26,521 bases of DNA from Kingella pumchi (GCF_022288825.1 NZ_JAKOOW010000005.1:804-27324), one strand, 5' to 3'; counted from the first letter of the stretch, positions 6,874 through 15,591 are shown. The notes: generated by a model not told the origin, from the letters alone. Numbers and translations are program-made.

Positions 6874-9645
6874 TTATTCCGCTGCGGTGTCGTCCGCTGC
6901 GGCGGGGACTTCGCCGGCGGTGCTTTCGCCCGCAGTTTCGGTGGCATCGTCTTCGACGTTTTCTTCTTCGGCCACCGGCTCCAGGCTGACCAGCTGTTCA
7001 CCGTCGTCGAGATTGATCAGCTTGACGCCGGCGGCGGTGCGGCTGGTTTCGCGGATTTGTTCGACTTTGGTGCGGATCAGCACGCCGCCGCTGGTAATCA
7101 GCATCAGATCGTCGGAATCGCGCACCAGCGTGGCGGCAACCAGATCGCCATTTCGCTCGCCGGTATTGATGGCGATATTGCCTTGGCCGCCTTTGTTTTT
7201 GCGCGGGTAGCCGGCAATCGGGGTGCGTTTGCCGTAGCCGTTGGCGGTGGCGGTGAGCACCTGCAATTCGCTCTCTTCGGCTTCGGGGGCGAAGGTAATC
7301 AGGCTGACGATGCGGCCGTTTTCAGGCAGCCGCATGCCGCGCATGCCGCCGCTGCCGCGTCCGCTCGGGCGCACGCCGTGTTTGCCGCTGACGGGGGCGC
7401 CGTCGCTGTCGCCGCTTTCTTCGTCGCCGTCGTTCAGGCTGCCTGAAAGCTCGGTTTCGTCGCTTTCGGCATCGTCGTGCTCGCTGCTGCGCTCCCAGTA
7501 TTCGTTGAAGCGGATGGCCTTGCCGAGATTGGAAAACAGCATGATGTCGTCGGCGCCGCCGGTTTTGGCTACGCCCACCAGACTGTCGCCTTCTTTCATG
7601 GCGATGGCTTTGATGCCCTGGCTGCGCACGTTTTTAAAGGCGGAAAGCTGGACTTTTTTCACCATGCCCTGCGCGGTGGCGAAGAAGACGTACTGGTCTT
7701 CGGGGAAATCGCGCACGGCAAGAATGGCGCTGACTTTTTCGTTTTCTTCGAGCTGGATAACGTTGTTAATCGGGCGCCCGCGGCTGTTGCGGCCGCCTTC
7801 GGGCAGCTTGTACACCTTAATCCAATGGCAGCGGCCGAAGCTGGTGAAGCACATCAGGTAATCGTGGGTGTTGGCGACAAACAGGCTTTCGATAAAGTCT
7901 TCGTCTTTGGTGGCGGCGGCCTGTTTGCCGCGCCCGCCGCGCCGCTGGGCTTGGTAGTCGGTGGTCGGCTGGGTTTTGATGTAGCCGCCGTGGGTGAGCG
8001 TAACCACCATTTCGCGCGGCGGAATCAGGTCCTCGTCGGCAATGTCGCCGCCGAAGGGGTTGATTTCGCTGCGGCGTTCGTCGCCGAAATTGTTTTTGGT
8101 TTCTTCCAGCTCTTCGCGGATGATTTGGGTGATGCGTTCGGGTTTGGCGAGAATGTCGATAAAGTCGATGATTTGCGCCATGATGGTTTTGTAGTCGGCA
8201 ACGATGGTGTCTTGGTCGAGACCGGTCAGGTTGCGCAGGCTCATGCGCAGGATGGCGTCGGCCTGCAATTCGCTCAGATGGTAGCCGTCGCCGCGCAGGC
8301 CGAGATTTTCAGGCAGCCCTTCGGGGCGCGCCATCTGCATGTCCAAATCGGTGCGCGAGAGCATTTCGCCCACCAGGCCGGACTGCCACGGCCGCGCCAG
8401 TAGCCTGGCTTTGGCTTCGGGCGCGTCCGCGGATTCTTTGATCAGCTGGATCATTTCATCGATATTCGACAGCGCCACCGCCTTGCCTTCGGCAATATGG
8501 CCTTCGTGGCGGGCTTTTTTCAGGCGGTAGAGCGTGCGGCGGGTAACGACTTCGCGGCGGTGGCGCAGAAATTCGCTCAGGATTTGTTTCAGATTAAGCA
8601 GGCGCGGCTGGCCGTCCACCAGCGCCACCATATTGATGCCGAAGCTGTCTTGCAGCTGGGTGAGTTTGTAGAGCTGGTTCAATACCACTTCGGCGTTTTC
8701 GTTGCGTTTCAGCTCGATCACCACGCGCATACCGGATTTGTCCGATTCGTCGCGCAATTCGCTGATGCCTTCCAATACTTTATCGCGCACCAGCTCGCCG
8801 ATTTTTTCCACCAGCTTGGCTTTGTTTACCTGATAGGGGATTTCATCGACGATAATCGCTTCGCGCTCGCCGTTTTTGCCGATGGGCTCGATATGGGTTT
8901 TCGCCCGCATCACTACGCGGCCGCGGCCGCTGCGGTAGCCTTCGCGCACGCCGGACAAGCCGTAGATGGTGGCGCCGGTGGGGAAGTCGGGGGCTTTGAC
9001 GATGTCGATCAACTCATCAATATCGGTATCCGGTTCGGCCAGCAGTTTCAGGCAGGCATCAACCGTATCATTCAGATTGTGCGGCGGAATATTGGTGGCC
9101 ATGCCCACCGCGATGCCTTCGGAGCCGTTTACCAGCAGCGCGGGGATGCGCGCCGGCAGAATCAGCGGCTCGCTTTCACTGCCGTCGTAGTTGGGGCCGA
9201 AATTAACCGTTTCTTCTTCGATGTCCGCCAGCATTTCGTGGGCGATTTTCGCCATGCGGATTTCGGTGTAACGCATCGCCGCCGGATTGTCGCCGTCCAC
9301 CGAGCCGAAGTTGCCCTGCCCGTCGACAAACATATAGCGCAGGGAAAAGGGCTGCGCCATGCGCACGATGGTCATATACACCGCAAAATCGCCGTGCGGG
9401 TGGTATTTACCGATCACATCGCCGACCACGCGGGCGGACTTTTTATAGGCGCTGTTCCAGTTGTTTTTCAACTCGTGCATAGCGTAGAGCACGCGGCGGT
9501 GCACGGGTTTGAGACCGTCGCGCACATCGGGCAGCGCGCGCCCCACAATCACGCTCATCGCGTAATCGAGATAGGACTGGCGCATTTCGTCTTCTAGGCT
9601 GACGGCGATGGTCTCTTTGGCAAACTGGTGGTCGTTGGCGCTCAT
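6874..9645 (-). CDS. gyrA: DNA gyrase subunit A
   Basis: The breakage-reunion subunit of DNA gyrase, which introduces negative supercoils together with GyrB. The protein has 923 residues. The N-terminal winged-helix/tower region is intact with catalytic Tyr126 in AAMRYTE. The C-terminal wrapping domain contains the GyrA box QRRGGRG and an acidic insertion (about residues 740-780, rich in D, E and S) like that of Neisseria GyrA. In the quinolone-resistance region, HPHGD is followed by Phe87 (codon 9385-9387, TTT) and Met91 (9373-9375, ATG), where the family has Ser and Asp (E. coli 83/87, gonococcus 91/95). The C-terminus is Ala/Glu-rich. There is no strong Shine-Dalgarno; the extended -10 lies 34 bases upstream. 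The cyclophilin gene lies upstream on the same strand behind a terminator. Confidence 0.98.
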   Translation of the reverse strand: MSANDHQFAKETIAVSLEDEMRQSYLDYAMSVIVGRALPDVRDGLKPVHRRVLYAMHELKNNWNSAYKKSARVVGDVIGKYHPHGDFAVYMTIVRMAQPFSLRYMFVDGQGNFGSVDGDNPAAMRYTEIRMAKIAHEMLADIEEETVNFGPNYDGSESEPLILPARIPALLVNGSEGIAVGMATNIPPHNLNDTVDACLKLLAEPDTDIDELIDIVKAPDFPTGATIYGLSGVREGYRSGRGRVVMRAKTHIEPIGKNGEREAIIVDEIPYQVNKAKLVEKIGELVRDKVLEGISELRDESDKSGMRVVIELKRNENAEVVLNQLYKLTQLQDSFGINMVALVDGQPRLLNLKQILSEFLRHRREVVTRRTLYRLKKARHEGHIAEGKAVALSNIDEMIQLIKESADAPEAKARLLARPWQSGLVGEMLSRTDLDMQMARPEGLPENLGLRGDGYHLSELQADAILRMSLRNLTGLDQDTIVADYKTIMAQIIDFIDILAKPERITQIIREELEETKNNFGDERRSEINPFGGDIADEDLIPPREMVVTLTHGGYIKTQPTTDYQAQRRGGRGKQAAATKDEDFIESLFVANTHDYLMCFTSFGRCHWIKVYKLPEGGRNSRGRPINNVIQLEENEKVSAILAVRDFPEDQYVFFATAQGMVKKVQLSAFKNVRSQGIKAIAMKEGDSLVGVAKTGGADDIMLFSNLGKAIRFNEYWERSSEHDDAESDETELSGSLNDGDEESGDSDGAPVSGKHGVRPSGRGSGGMRGMRLPENGRIVSLITFAPEAEESELQVLTATANGYGKRTPIAGYPRKNKGGQGNIAINTGERNGDLVAATLVRDSDDLMLITSGGVLIRTKVEQIRETSRTAAGVKLINLDDGEQLVSLEPVAEEENVEDDATETAGESTAGEVPAAADDTAAE

Positions 9646-9678
9646 ATTGCGGCGTTCCGAAAAAGCTGAAAACGCGCG

Positions 9679-9687
9679 ATTTTACCA
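9679..9687 (-). promoter_or_regulatory. Extended -10 box for gyrA
   Basis: The minus strand reads TGGTAAAAT, an extended -10, about 33 bases before the gyrA ATG. It lies between the preceding DUS hairpin and the gene. Confidence 0.45.
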
Positions 9688-9695
9688 TAAACCGC

Positions 9696-9738
9696 AAAAG
9701 GGAGCCTGAAAGCCCAGTTCAACGCTTTTCAGGCTGCC
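9696..9738 (-). terminator. DUS-pair terminator after the cyclophilin gene
   Basis: On the minus strand, GGCAGCCTGAAAAGCG pairs with an imperfect CTTTCAGGCTCCC copy and is followed by TTTT. It separates the cyclophilin gene from gyrA. The right-hand DUS copy carries a mutation (GGAGCCTGAA). Confidence 0.6.
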
Positions 9739-9790
9739 CAAACGCACAACAGGCCGCCCGCAGGCAGCCTGAAAACCAATAACCGGCAAG

Positions 9791-10771
9791 CTATTTCTTC
9801 GCCTTACCCGCTTTAGCCGGCGCTTTGGCTTTGGCCGCGGCAGCGGTTTTTAACGATGCCGGATTCACCCGAACCGATGCACGCAAATCGCACACGCCCT
9901 GATAATCCGGCGTTTCGCGGGCATACCATTCGCCGTCCATGCGTTTGCGCGACGCTTCCAAGTCTTTGAAACTTGGGCTGTCGGTGCGCAGGGTTTGGTA
10001 GTCAGTCTGCTGCGACTTGGGTAACTCGCTGCCCAGCCGCAGGCTCAGAATCGGCACCCGCTGTGCGGCTTTGTCGTAAAAGCCCAGATTATTCGGATTG
10101 CCGCGCGGCAGCGCCGCCAGATGCTCGATGCCCGCCACCACGCGGCCGACCACGGTAATCTGGCGGTCGAGATTGCGCGCCGGCTGGCCGATTACCACAT
10201 ACAGCTCGCTGGCGGTCGAACTGTCCGGCTCGTTGTTGCGCGCCGCGCCGACCATGCCGTAGCAATGCGGAATCCACGCCTCGCCGTCTTTCACCGCCAC
10301 CGGAAAGCTGCCGGCATAACCGATTTGGTCAGATAACGCCGCCGGCTCTTTGTCTTCCAACGGTACGAAATTCAACCCCGCCAGCGGGCGGGCAAACTCC
10401 GGCGCCAGCTTGGCGGCGGCATGGCGCGGCAGTTTGCGCCGCTTGGCCGGGTTGTCGCCATCGGCATCGCCAAACTGGGCAACAAAATTATCCTGCACGC
10501 GGTACACGCTCAAGCCGTCGAAAAAGCGGCCGGCCGCCAGCAGCCGGATCTGCTCGGCATGGCGCGGCGCAAAATCTTCCGCCAGCTCGATCACCACCCG
10601 ATTGCCGTTTTTCAGCGTGATATACACCAGATTGCGCTGGTCGATACTGCGCCACGCATCCGCCGGCGCCTCCTTCAGCACATCGGCGGCAGACTTGCGC
10701 TCAGGCGGATTATCGGCAGCGGCGGCGCTCACAACGGCAGCCAGCGCCAAAGCAACAGCGGCTTTCAACAT
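9791..10771 (-). CDS. Periplasmic cyclophilin-type peptidyl-prolyl isomerase
   Basis: A 326-residue protein with an N-terminal signal peptide (MLKAAVALALAAVVSAAAA, likely cut near residue 20) and a cyclophilin-like domain. Recognisable pieces are VYITLKNGNRVVIEL, FFDGLSVYRVQDNFVAQFGD and the loop HCYGMVGAARNNEPDS, where the usual GxxxMAxxG is modified; the active-site pattern F(V)AQFGD resembles FMIQGGD. It probably assists folding of exported proteins. The C-terminal tail is Lys/Ala-rich (AKAKAPAKAGKAKK). I chose the ATG at 10771 because AGGAGA lies 6 bases upstream and it gives a clean signal peptide; an ATG at 10864 would add 31 residues with none of these features. Catalytic competence is uncertain because key residues diverge from classical cyclophilins. 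Confidence 0.88.
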   Translation of the reverse strand: MLKAAVALALAAVVSAAAADNPPERKSAADVLKEAPADAWRSIDQRNLVYITLKNGNRVVIELAEDFAPRHAEQIRLLAAGRFFDGLSVYRVQDNFVAQFGDADGDNPAKRRKLPRHAAAKLAPEFARPLAGLNFVPLEDKEPAALSDQIGYAGSFPVAVKDGEAWIPHCYGMVGAARNNEPDSSTASELYVVIGQPARNLDRQITVVGRVVAGIEHLAALPRGNPNNLGFYDKAAQRVPILSLRLGSELPKSQQTDYQTLRTDSPSFKDLEASRKRMDGEWYARETPDYQGVCDLRASVRVNPASLKTAAAAKAKAPAKAGKAKK

Positions 10772-10893
10772 GGTTTTTCTCCTGGATGTTTTCTGGGACT
10801 TTTCAGGCTGCCCGCACACGGCCGCAACCGCAGCGGCAGACGGCTTGAAATGTACTGACGGCACGGCACGCCGTCAAGGCAGCCTGAAAAACG

Positions 10894-10939
10894 AAAAGCA
10901 GCCTGAAACCCCGTTTGCAAGGTTTTCAGGCTGCCTTTT
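10894..10939 (-). terminator. DUS-pair terminator after fumC
   Basis: On the minus strand AAAAGGCAGCCTGAAAACC pairs with the TTTCAGGCTGCTTTT copy and is followed by further T-rich sequence. A third DUS lies next to it at about 10877-10889. Confidence 0.75.
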
Positions 10940-10961
10940 ACTGCATCAAAGCGAAAACAGC

Positions 10962-12350
10962 TTAACGCGGTGCAACCATATCCGCAGGCACGACCAGTTG
11001 GTCAAACTCTTCTCCAGTCAGCAAACCCAGCTCGATGGCAGTTTCGCGCAGGGATTTGTCGTTTTTGTAGGCGGTTTTGGCGACTTTGGCGGCGTTTTCG
11101 TAGCCGATTTTGCGGTTGAGCGCGGTAACGAGCATCAGCGAGTGGTGCAGGAAGTAGTCGATTTTTTCGGGCACGGGCTCGATGCCGACGGCGCAGTTTT
11201 CGTTGAAGCTGTTGCAGGCGTCGCCCAAGAGGCGCACGGATTGCAAGAGGTTATACGCAATCATGGGCATGTAAACGTTGAGCTCAAAATTGCCCGAGGC
11301 GCCCGCCATGCCGATGGCGACGTCGTTGCCGAACACTTGGCAGCACACCATGGTCATGGCTTCGCATTGGGTGGGGTTGACTTTGCCGGGCATGATGGAC
11401 GAGCCAGGCTCGTTTTCGGGGATTTTGATTTCGCCCAGGCCGCAGCGCGGGCCGGAGGCGAGCCAGCGGATGTCGTTGGCGATTTTGTTCAGGCTGGCGG
11501 CAAGGGTTTTGAGTGCGCCCGAGGCGTACACGGCGGCGTCGCGTCCGGCAAGGGCTTCAAATTTGTTCGGCGCGGTTACAAACGGCAAACCGGAAAGTTC
11601 GGCCAAACGTGCGGCGGCTTTGGCGGCGTATTCGGGGTGGCTGTTCAAACCTGTGCCGACGGCGGTACCGCCCAAGGGCAGTTCGTACAGGCCTTTGAGC
11701 GCGTCTTGCAGGCGGTCGAGACCGTGGTCAAGCTGGGAAACGTAGCCGGAAAATTCCTGGCCCAAAGTCAGCGGCGTGGCGTCTTGCAGGTGGGTGCGGC
11801 CGATTTTGACGATGGGGGCGAAGGCTTGGGCTTTTTTGTCCAGCGTGTCGCGCAGGGCTTTGACGGCGGGAATCAGCAGGCGGTTGATTTCAATCGCGGC
11901 GGCGACGTGGATGGCGGTGGGGAAGCTGTCGTTGGTCGATTGCGCGTGGTTCACATGGTCGTTGGGATGCACGGGTTGGTACGCCGCCAAGCCAGTGCCT
12001 GCGATTTCGTTGGCGCGGTTGGCCAAGACTTCGTTCATGTTCATATTGGACTGCGTGCCCGAACCGGTTTGCCATACCACCAGCGGGAATTGGCCGTCGA
12101 GCTTGCCCGCAAGCACATCATCGGCAGCCTGAACAATCAAATCCGCCTGCTCCTGTTTGATGCGGCCGAGCGCGGCATTGGTGTGCGCGGCGGCTTTTTT
12201 CACCAGCGCCATCGCGTGAATCATCGGCTGCGGCAGGGTTTCGCCGCCGATTTTGAAATTCTGGCGGCTGCGCTGGGTTTGCGCGCCCCAGTAGGCTTCA
12301 GACGGCACTTCTACATTGCCCATGGTGTCGTGTTCGGTACGGGTGCTCAT
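10962..12350 (-). CDS. fumC: Class II fumarate hydratase
   Basis: An iron-independent fumarase that interconverts fumarate and malate in the TCA cycle. The 462-residue length is typical. Seen motifs: MGNVEVPSEAYWGAQTQRS at the N-terminus, SGTQSNMNMNEV (region B), THLQDATPLTLGQE with the catalytic-base histidine region, and the superfamily signature GSSIMPGKVNP in the flexible loop. The ATG at 12350 has AGGAGA upstream. A perfect TATAAT lies 55 bases upstream. The gene is flanked on both sides by DUS hairpins, so it is probably transcribed alone. Confidence 0.97.
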   Translation of the reverse strand: MSTRTEHDTMGNVEVPSEAYWGAQTQRSRQNFKIGGETLPQPMIHAMALVKKAAAHTNAALGRIKQEQADLIVQAADDVLAGKLDGQFPLVVWQTGSGTQSNMNMNEVLANRANEIAGTGLAAYQPVHPNDHVNHAQSTNDSFPTAIHVAAAIEINRLLIPAVKALRDTLDKKAQAFAPIVKIGRTHLQDATPLTLGQEFSGYVSQLDHGLDRLQDALKGLYELPLGGTAVGTGLNSHPEYAAKAAARLAELSGLPFVTAPNKFEALAGRDAAVYASGALKTLAASLNKIANDIRWLASGPRCGLGEIKIPENEPGSSIMPGKVNPTQCEAMTMVCCQVFGNDVAIGMAGASGNFELNVYMPMIAYNLLQSVRLLGDACNSFNENCAVGIEPVPEKIDYFLHHSLMLVTALNRKIGYENAAKVAKTAYKNDKSLRETAIELGLLTGEEFDQLVVPADMVAPR

Positions 12351-12404
12351 AGGGTTTCTCCTGTAATGGGTTGGGGGAAAACTACACTGTGTTACAAGGC
12401 AATG

Positions 12405-12410
12405 ATTATA
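12405..12410 (-). promoter_or_regulatory. -10 box for fumC
   Basis: TATAAT on the minus strand, 54 bases before the fumC ATG. A palindromic DUS (12415-12431) lies just upstream, where a -35 would be. Confidence 0.45.
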
Positions 12411-12498
12411 GCGCTTTCAGGCTGCCTGAAAACTCGGCGCGGCAAAATAAGCGCCAAAGCGCCCGCCGGTATGGTTTCGCCAGGTTTCAGGCTGCCTG

Positions 12499-12542
12499 AA
12501 AAAGCAGCCTGAAAACACGATTGGCGTTTTCAGGCTGCTTTT
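12499..12542 (-). terminator. DUS-pair terminator after the ABM gene
   Basis: On the minus strand AAAAGCAGCCTGAAAACGCC pairs with TTTTCAGGCTGCTTTTT, giving a long stem and a five-base T run. It is fused to a palindromic DUS at 12485-12501. Confidence 0.85.
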
Positions 12543-12552
12543 GCCTTTGGCT

Positions 12553-12837
12553 TTAGGCGACTTTTTCAAAGGTCTGCACCGTTACTTCGTCGCTGATATC
12601 GACCAGCTGCGGCACGATGCGGGTGAAGTGTGCAGATGCGGAATGGGCGTCCAAATCGGCTTGGGTTTGCCAAAATTCGATAAAGCTGAATTTGTTGCCG
12701 TCGGCTTTGTCTTGAAACAGCTCGTAGGACACGCAGCCTTTTTCCTGACGGGTGGCGGCGATCAGATCGGCGCACAACTCTTGAAAGCGCGCGGCCTGGC
12801 CGGCTTTGACTTGGAAGCGGGCAAGTACGGTAAGCAT
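12553..12837 (-). CDS. ABM-domain monooxygenase-like protein (YgiN-like)
   Basis: A 94-residue protein consisting of one antibiotic biosynthesis monooxygenase (ABM) domain. Typical features are MLTVLARFQVKAGQ, the EKGCVSYELFQD segment, FSFIEFWQTQADLDAH and the SAHFTRIV helix. Such proteins form dimers of ferredoxin-like folds. E. coli YgiN is a quinol monooxygenase, but many relatives have no known substrate, so the function here stays open. The start at 12837 has AAGGAAA upstream. The gene lies between fumC and the RNB gene on the same strand with its own terminator. Confidence 0.88.
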   Translation of the reverse strand: MLTVLARFQVKAGQAARFQELCADLIAATRQEKGCVSYELFQDKADGNKFSFIEFWQTQADLDAHSASAHFTRIVPQLVDISDEVTVQTFEKVA

Positions 12838-12889
12838 GGTTTTTCCTTTCGCAAGGGTTAGGTCGGGCGGCCATTATGGCACGGGCGCC

Positions 12890-12918
12890 GGCAGCCTGAA
12901 AGCGGTTTTCAGGCTGCC
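12890..12918 (-). repeat. DUS hairpin overlapping the RNB-gene stop codon
   Basis: GGCAGCCTGAAA and TTTTCAGGCTGCC form a tight hairpin. On the minus strand the first DUS supplies the last two Ala codons and the TGA stop (12909-12911) of the exoribonuclease gene. There is no T-tract, so it may stall or protect the mRNA end rather than terminate. Confidence 0.75.
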
Positions 12919-14789
12919 TGATCAACGGCGGGAACAACGTTCAAATAACGCAGCGCCAGATGCTGTTTTTCCGCGTCCAGCGCGCTGATAGCAGCCTGAA
13001 TCGTGCTGCGCGGGGCGATTTCCAGCGGGATGCCGGTAGCGCGCGCCACCAGCGGCAGGCCGTCCACACGCACCAAATCTTCCCGGAGCACTTGGGCGCG
13101 CACTTCGCGGATTTGCTGCTGTTCGAGATAAACCAGCGACCAATAGGCTTCCATGGTGTCCTGAAACTCGCGGTAGGCGGCGTGGGCGCTCTCAAAGGCG
13201 CCGACGGCGGCAAACAGGCCGTCGCGGTTGTCGGCATAGCGCGGGGCAGTGTCGGGCAGCAGCAGGGAAGCGAGCTGCTGCTGGTTGATGCAGTCGGCGG
13301 CGCGGCGCAGCGGCGATGTGAACCAGCCGTAGTGGCTCAGATTCATGCCGGTGTGCGCTTCGCTGCGGGTGGACATCCGCACCCGCCCGCCGGCAGCCTG
13401 AACGCGGAAAATGGCGGGCAGATCGTGCTCGTCGAGCATTTTCGCCCAAGTGCTGTTGGCCAGTATCATCATTTCGCTGACTAGGGTGTCGATGGGCGAA
13501 CCGCGCTCGCGCTTGGCCACGGCTACGCGGCCGTCTTCCTGCAGCCGCACGCTGTAGTCGTAGCGTTTGACGGTGTTTTCTTCAAAACGGTCGCGCTGCT
13601 TTTGCAATTCCTGCGCCAGCGTGAAAAGGTAGGCCAGATCGGCATGGTGGGGAAAGGAGCCGGCCGCAGCTTCGGCAGCGCTGGTGCCGGTTTCGCTGTT
13701 AAACAGCGGCTCGATGGCCTGGATACGCAGATTGCAGCCGATGGCCACGCGCTCGATACGGCTGCCGGCATAGGCAGCCTGAAAATCGGGGGAGATGTCG
13801 AAATAAATGCTGAAAGCGGGGCGGATATGGCCTTCGTCCAAACTAAAAGCGGCAATCCAGTTGTCCGGCAGCATGGTGATTTTGCCGCCCGGGTAGTAAA
13901 CCGTGCTTTGGCGCGCGGCAACCAGTTTTTCGATATCGCTGCCTGCAGCCAGCGCCAGTGTGGGCGCGGCGATGTGGATGCCGACGCGGCGGCGGCCGTC
14001 GCCCAAATCCTGCAGCGACAGGGCATCGTCCACTTCGGTGGTGTCGTCGTCGTCAATCGAAAAGGCGCTGATGCCCGCGGCCAGCGGCAATTCGGGCAGC
14101 GGCGGCAGCGGAATCTGCGGTGCGGCAGTGCCGTTTGGAAAATGGGCGAAGGCAAAACCTTCGTACAGATACTGCGGCAGCGACGCAATGCCGCCGGTGC
14201 GCCGCGCCAGCCCGTAGGCATCGGTTTTCAGCGCATCGGCCGCCTGGGTGAACGCTTTGTAGGCGGGCGACTGCTTGTCGGGCGCATACAGAATCTGTTT
14301 CAACTCGGCGGCCACGCCCTCGGGCAGGCTGCCTTCCTGCAACTCTTGCGACCAGGCGGCAATCTGCGCTTCCTGCTGCTTTTTGCGCTCGATGGCGGCC
14401 AGCGCCTGCTGCAAAACGTCGGCCGGCGCAGCCTTAAACACGCCTTTGCTTTTTTTGTAGAAATAGGCGGGCGCGGCATACAGCGCCATCAGCGTTGCCG
14501 CCAGCTGCACCTTGCCGTAGCCCGCGCCGAAATATTCGGCGGCGGCGTGCTCGGCGGTAAATTCGTCGCCGCCGCAGCTTTCCCACAAGAGATCGGTGTC
14601 GATTTGCGTCGCTTCTTCCTGGGCGCGCTCGAGAAAATCAGCCATATCGCCGTCAAACTCGGCAAAGACGTTGGCGGCTTTGATTTTGGCGCGCTTGCCG
14701 TGCTGGGTTTGCGCCTGATAGGTGGCGTCGGACTTCTGGATAACGGCGGCGGCTTTGAATTTGCCGCCTTCTTCGTAAAAAATATTCAT
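12909..14789 (-). CDS. RNB-domain exoribonuclease (RNase II/R family)
   Basis: A 626-residue 3'-5' exoribonuclease of the RNase II superfamily. The catalytic region FSIDDDDTTEVDDALSL (about residues 243-259) aligns with the four-Asp magnesium site of E. coli RNase II (D201, D207, D209, D210): here D246, E252, D254 and D255, so the second ligand is Glu. Further RNB blocks are IHIAAPTLALAAGSDIE, YYPGGKITMLPD and HYGWFTSPLRRAADCIN. The N-terminal 200 residues are unlike E. coli RNase II and lack an obvious cold-shock repeat. I see no clear C-terminal S1 domain, unlike RNase R. I chose the ATG at 14789; the upstream ATG at 14981 would add 64 unconserved residues across the -10 box and overlap the divergent gene. 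The stop is provided by a DUS. Confidence 0.88.
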   Translation of the reverse strand: MNIFYEEGGKFKAAAVIQKSDATYQAQTQHGKRAKIKAANVFAEFDGDMADFLERAQEEATQIDTDLLWESCGGDEFTAEHAAAEYFGAGYGKVQLAATLMALYAAPAYFYKKSKGVFKAAPADVLQQALAAIERKKQQEAQIAAWSQELQEGSLPEGVAAELKQILYAPDKQSPAYKAFTQAADALKTDAYGLARRTGGIASLPQYLYEGFAFAHFPNGTAAPQIPLPPLPELPLAAGISAFSIDDDDTTEVDDALSLQDLGDGRRRVGIHIAAPTLALAAGSDIEKLVAARQSTVYYPGGKITMLPDNWIAAFSLDEGHIRPAFSIYFDISPDFQAAYAGSRIERVAIGCNLRIQAIEPLFNSETGTSAAEAAAGSFPHHADLAYLFTLAQELQKQRDRFEENTVKRYDYSVRLQEDGRVAVAKRERGSPIDTLVSEMMILANSTWAKMLDEHDLPAIFRVQAAGGRVRMSTRSEAHTGMNLSHYGWFTSPLRRAADCINQQQLASLLLPDTAPRYADNRDGLFAAVGAFESAHAAYREFQDTMEAYWSLVYLEQQQIREVRAQVLREDLVRVDGLPLVARATGIPLEIAPRSTIQAAISALDAEKQHLALRYLNVVPAVDQAA

Positions 14790-14823
14790 GGCGCAGGCGC
14801 GGGCAGATGGCAAAAAGGGAGCG

Positions 14824-14829
14824 ATTATA
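14824..14829 (-). promoter_or_regulatory. -10 box for the RNB exoribonuclease gene
   Basis: TATAAT on the minus strand, 34 bases before the ATG at 14789. The interval 14790-14979 is the divergent promoter region shared with the hemerythrin gene and holds one DUS (about 14897-14909). Confidence 0.5.
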
Positions 14830-14979
14830 GTGAAGAAGCCCCGCCGCCGCCGAAAAATTGTTTGAGAAAAGTCAAACCAAGCCAGCGCGGCGCCCGGCAG
14901 CCTGAAAATTGGAACTGAAAATGCTGCAGATGCTGCGCCCGCAATCATGCCCGCACCAACACAGCAACGAAGGAACAAC

Positions 14980-15591
14980 ATGGCTCACATTTTCTGGACC
15001 GCCGACCTGAACACCGGCTTTGGCGAAATCGACAAACAACACCAGCAAATGGTTTTATACATCAACGAATTGAACGACGCATTTGAAAAAAGCGGCGCCA
15101 GCTGCGAAGACATCGGCAAAGTGCTTTTTGACCTTATCAGCTGCTCGATGAACCATTTTGACTACGAAGAAACCATGATGGAGCGCTCGGGCTACGCGCT
15201 AACCGAGCCGCACCGCCGCGTGCACCAGAATTTCGCCAACAAGCTGATGGAATACCAAGGCCGCCTGCTCGCCGGCGAAGACATCAAAGACGAACTGCTC
15301 AACAGCCTCGACGGCTGGCTGTTCCGCCACATCCGCCTGAACGACCGCGGCTATATCGACAGCGTCCAAGCCGCCGGCCTGTATAACGACGAAGACTTTG
15401 CCGCCGCCATCCCCGATGCGCCGCAGCCGTCAAACTGGCAGCCTGAAAGCGCCGCCGCCCCAAGCACCGAAGAGACTACCGGCGCAAACATGGTGTTTAC
15501 CGACATCCGCGAAACCACGCCGCCCGCCGCCGAAACGCCCGCCGAAGCCCCCCGCCCCGCCGGCGGCTGGGCATCCGCCGATTTTGCCTAA
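14980..15591 (+). CDS. Bacteriohemerythrin with a Pro/Ala-rich tail
   Basis: A non-heme di-iron oxygen-binding protein of 203 residues. Candidate ligands are all present in the expected spacing: H21, H59-x3-E63, H78-x3-H82 and H117-x4-D122. The hemerythrin fold ends at about residue 135. The remaining 70 residues are rich in Pro, Ala and Glu and probably disordered; part of it (NWQPESAA) is encoded by a DUS. Single-domain bacteriohemerythrins are usually 130-155 residues. The start at 14980 has AAGGAAC upstream; the ATG at 14947 lacks support. The likely role is oxygen or NO binding or delivery, or iron handling; partners cannot be seen. A DUS terminator follows. Confidence 0.93.
   Translation: MAHIFWTADLNTGFGEIDKQHQQMVLYINELNDAFEKSGASCEDIGKVLFDLISCSMNHFDYEETMMERSGYALTEPHRRVHQNFANKLMEYQGRLLAGEDIKDELLNSLDGWLFRHIRLNDRGYIDSVQAAGLYNDEDFAAAIPDAPQPSNWQPESAAAPSTEETTGANMVFTDIRETTPPAAETPAEAPRPAGGWASADFA

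Noticed and set aside
10350..12512. A 720-codon plus-strand frame across the cyclophilin and fumC genes
   Set aside because: It is antisense to two recognised genes, runs through their intergenic DUS hairpins and has a low-complexity product.
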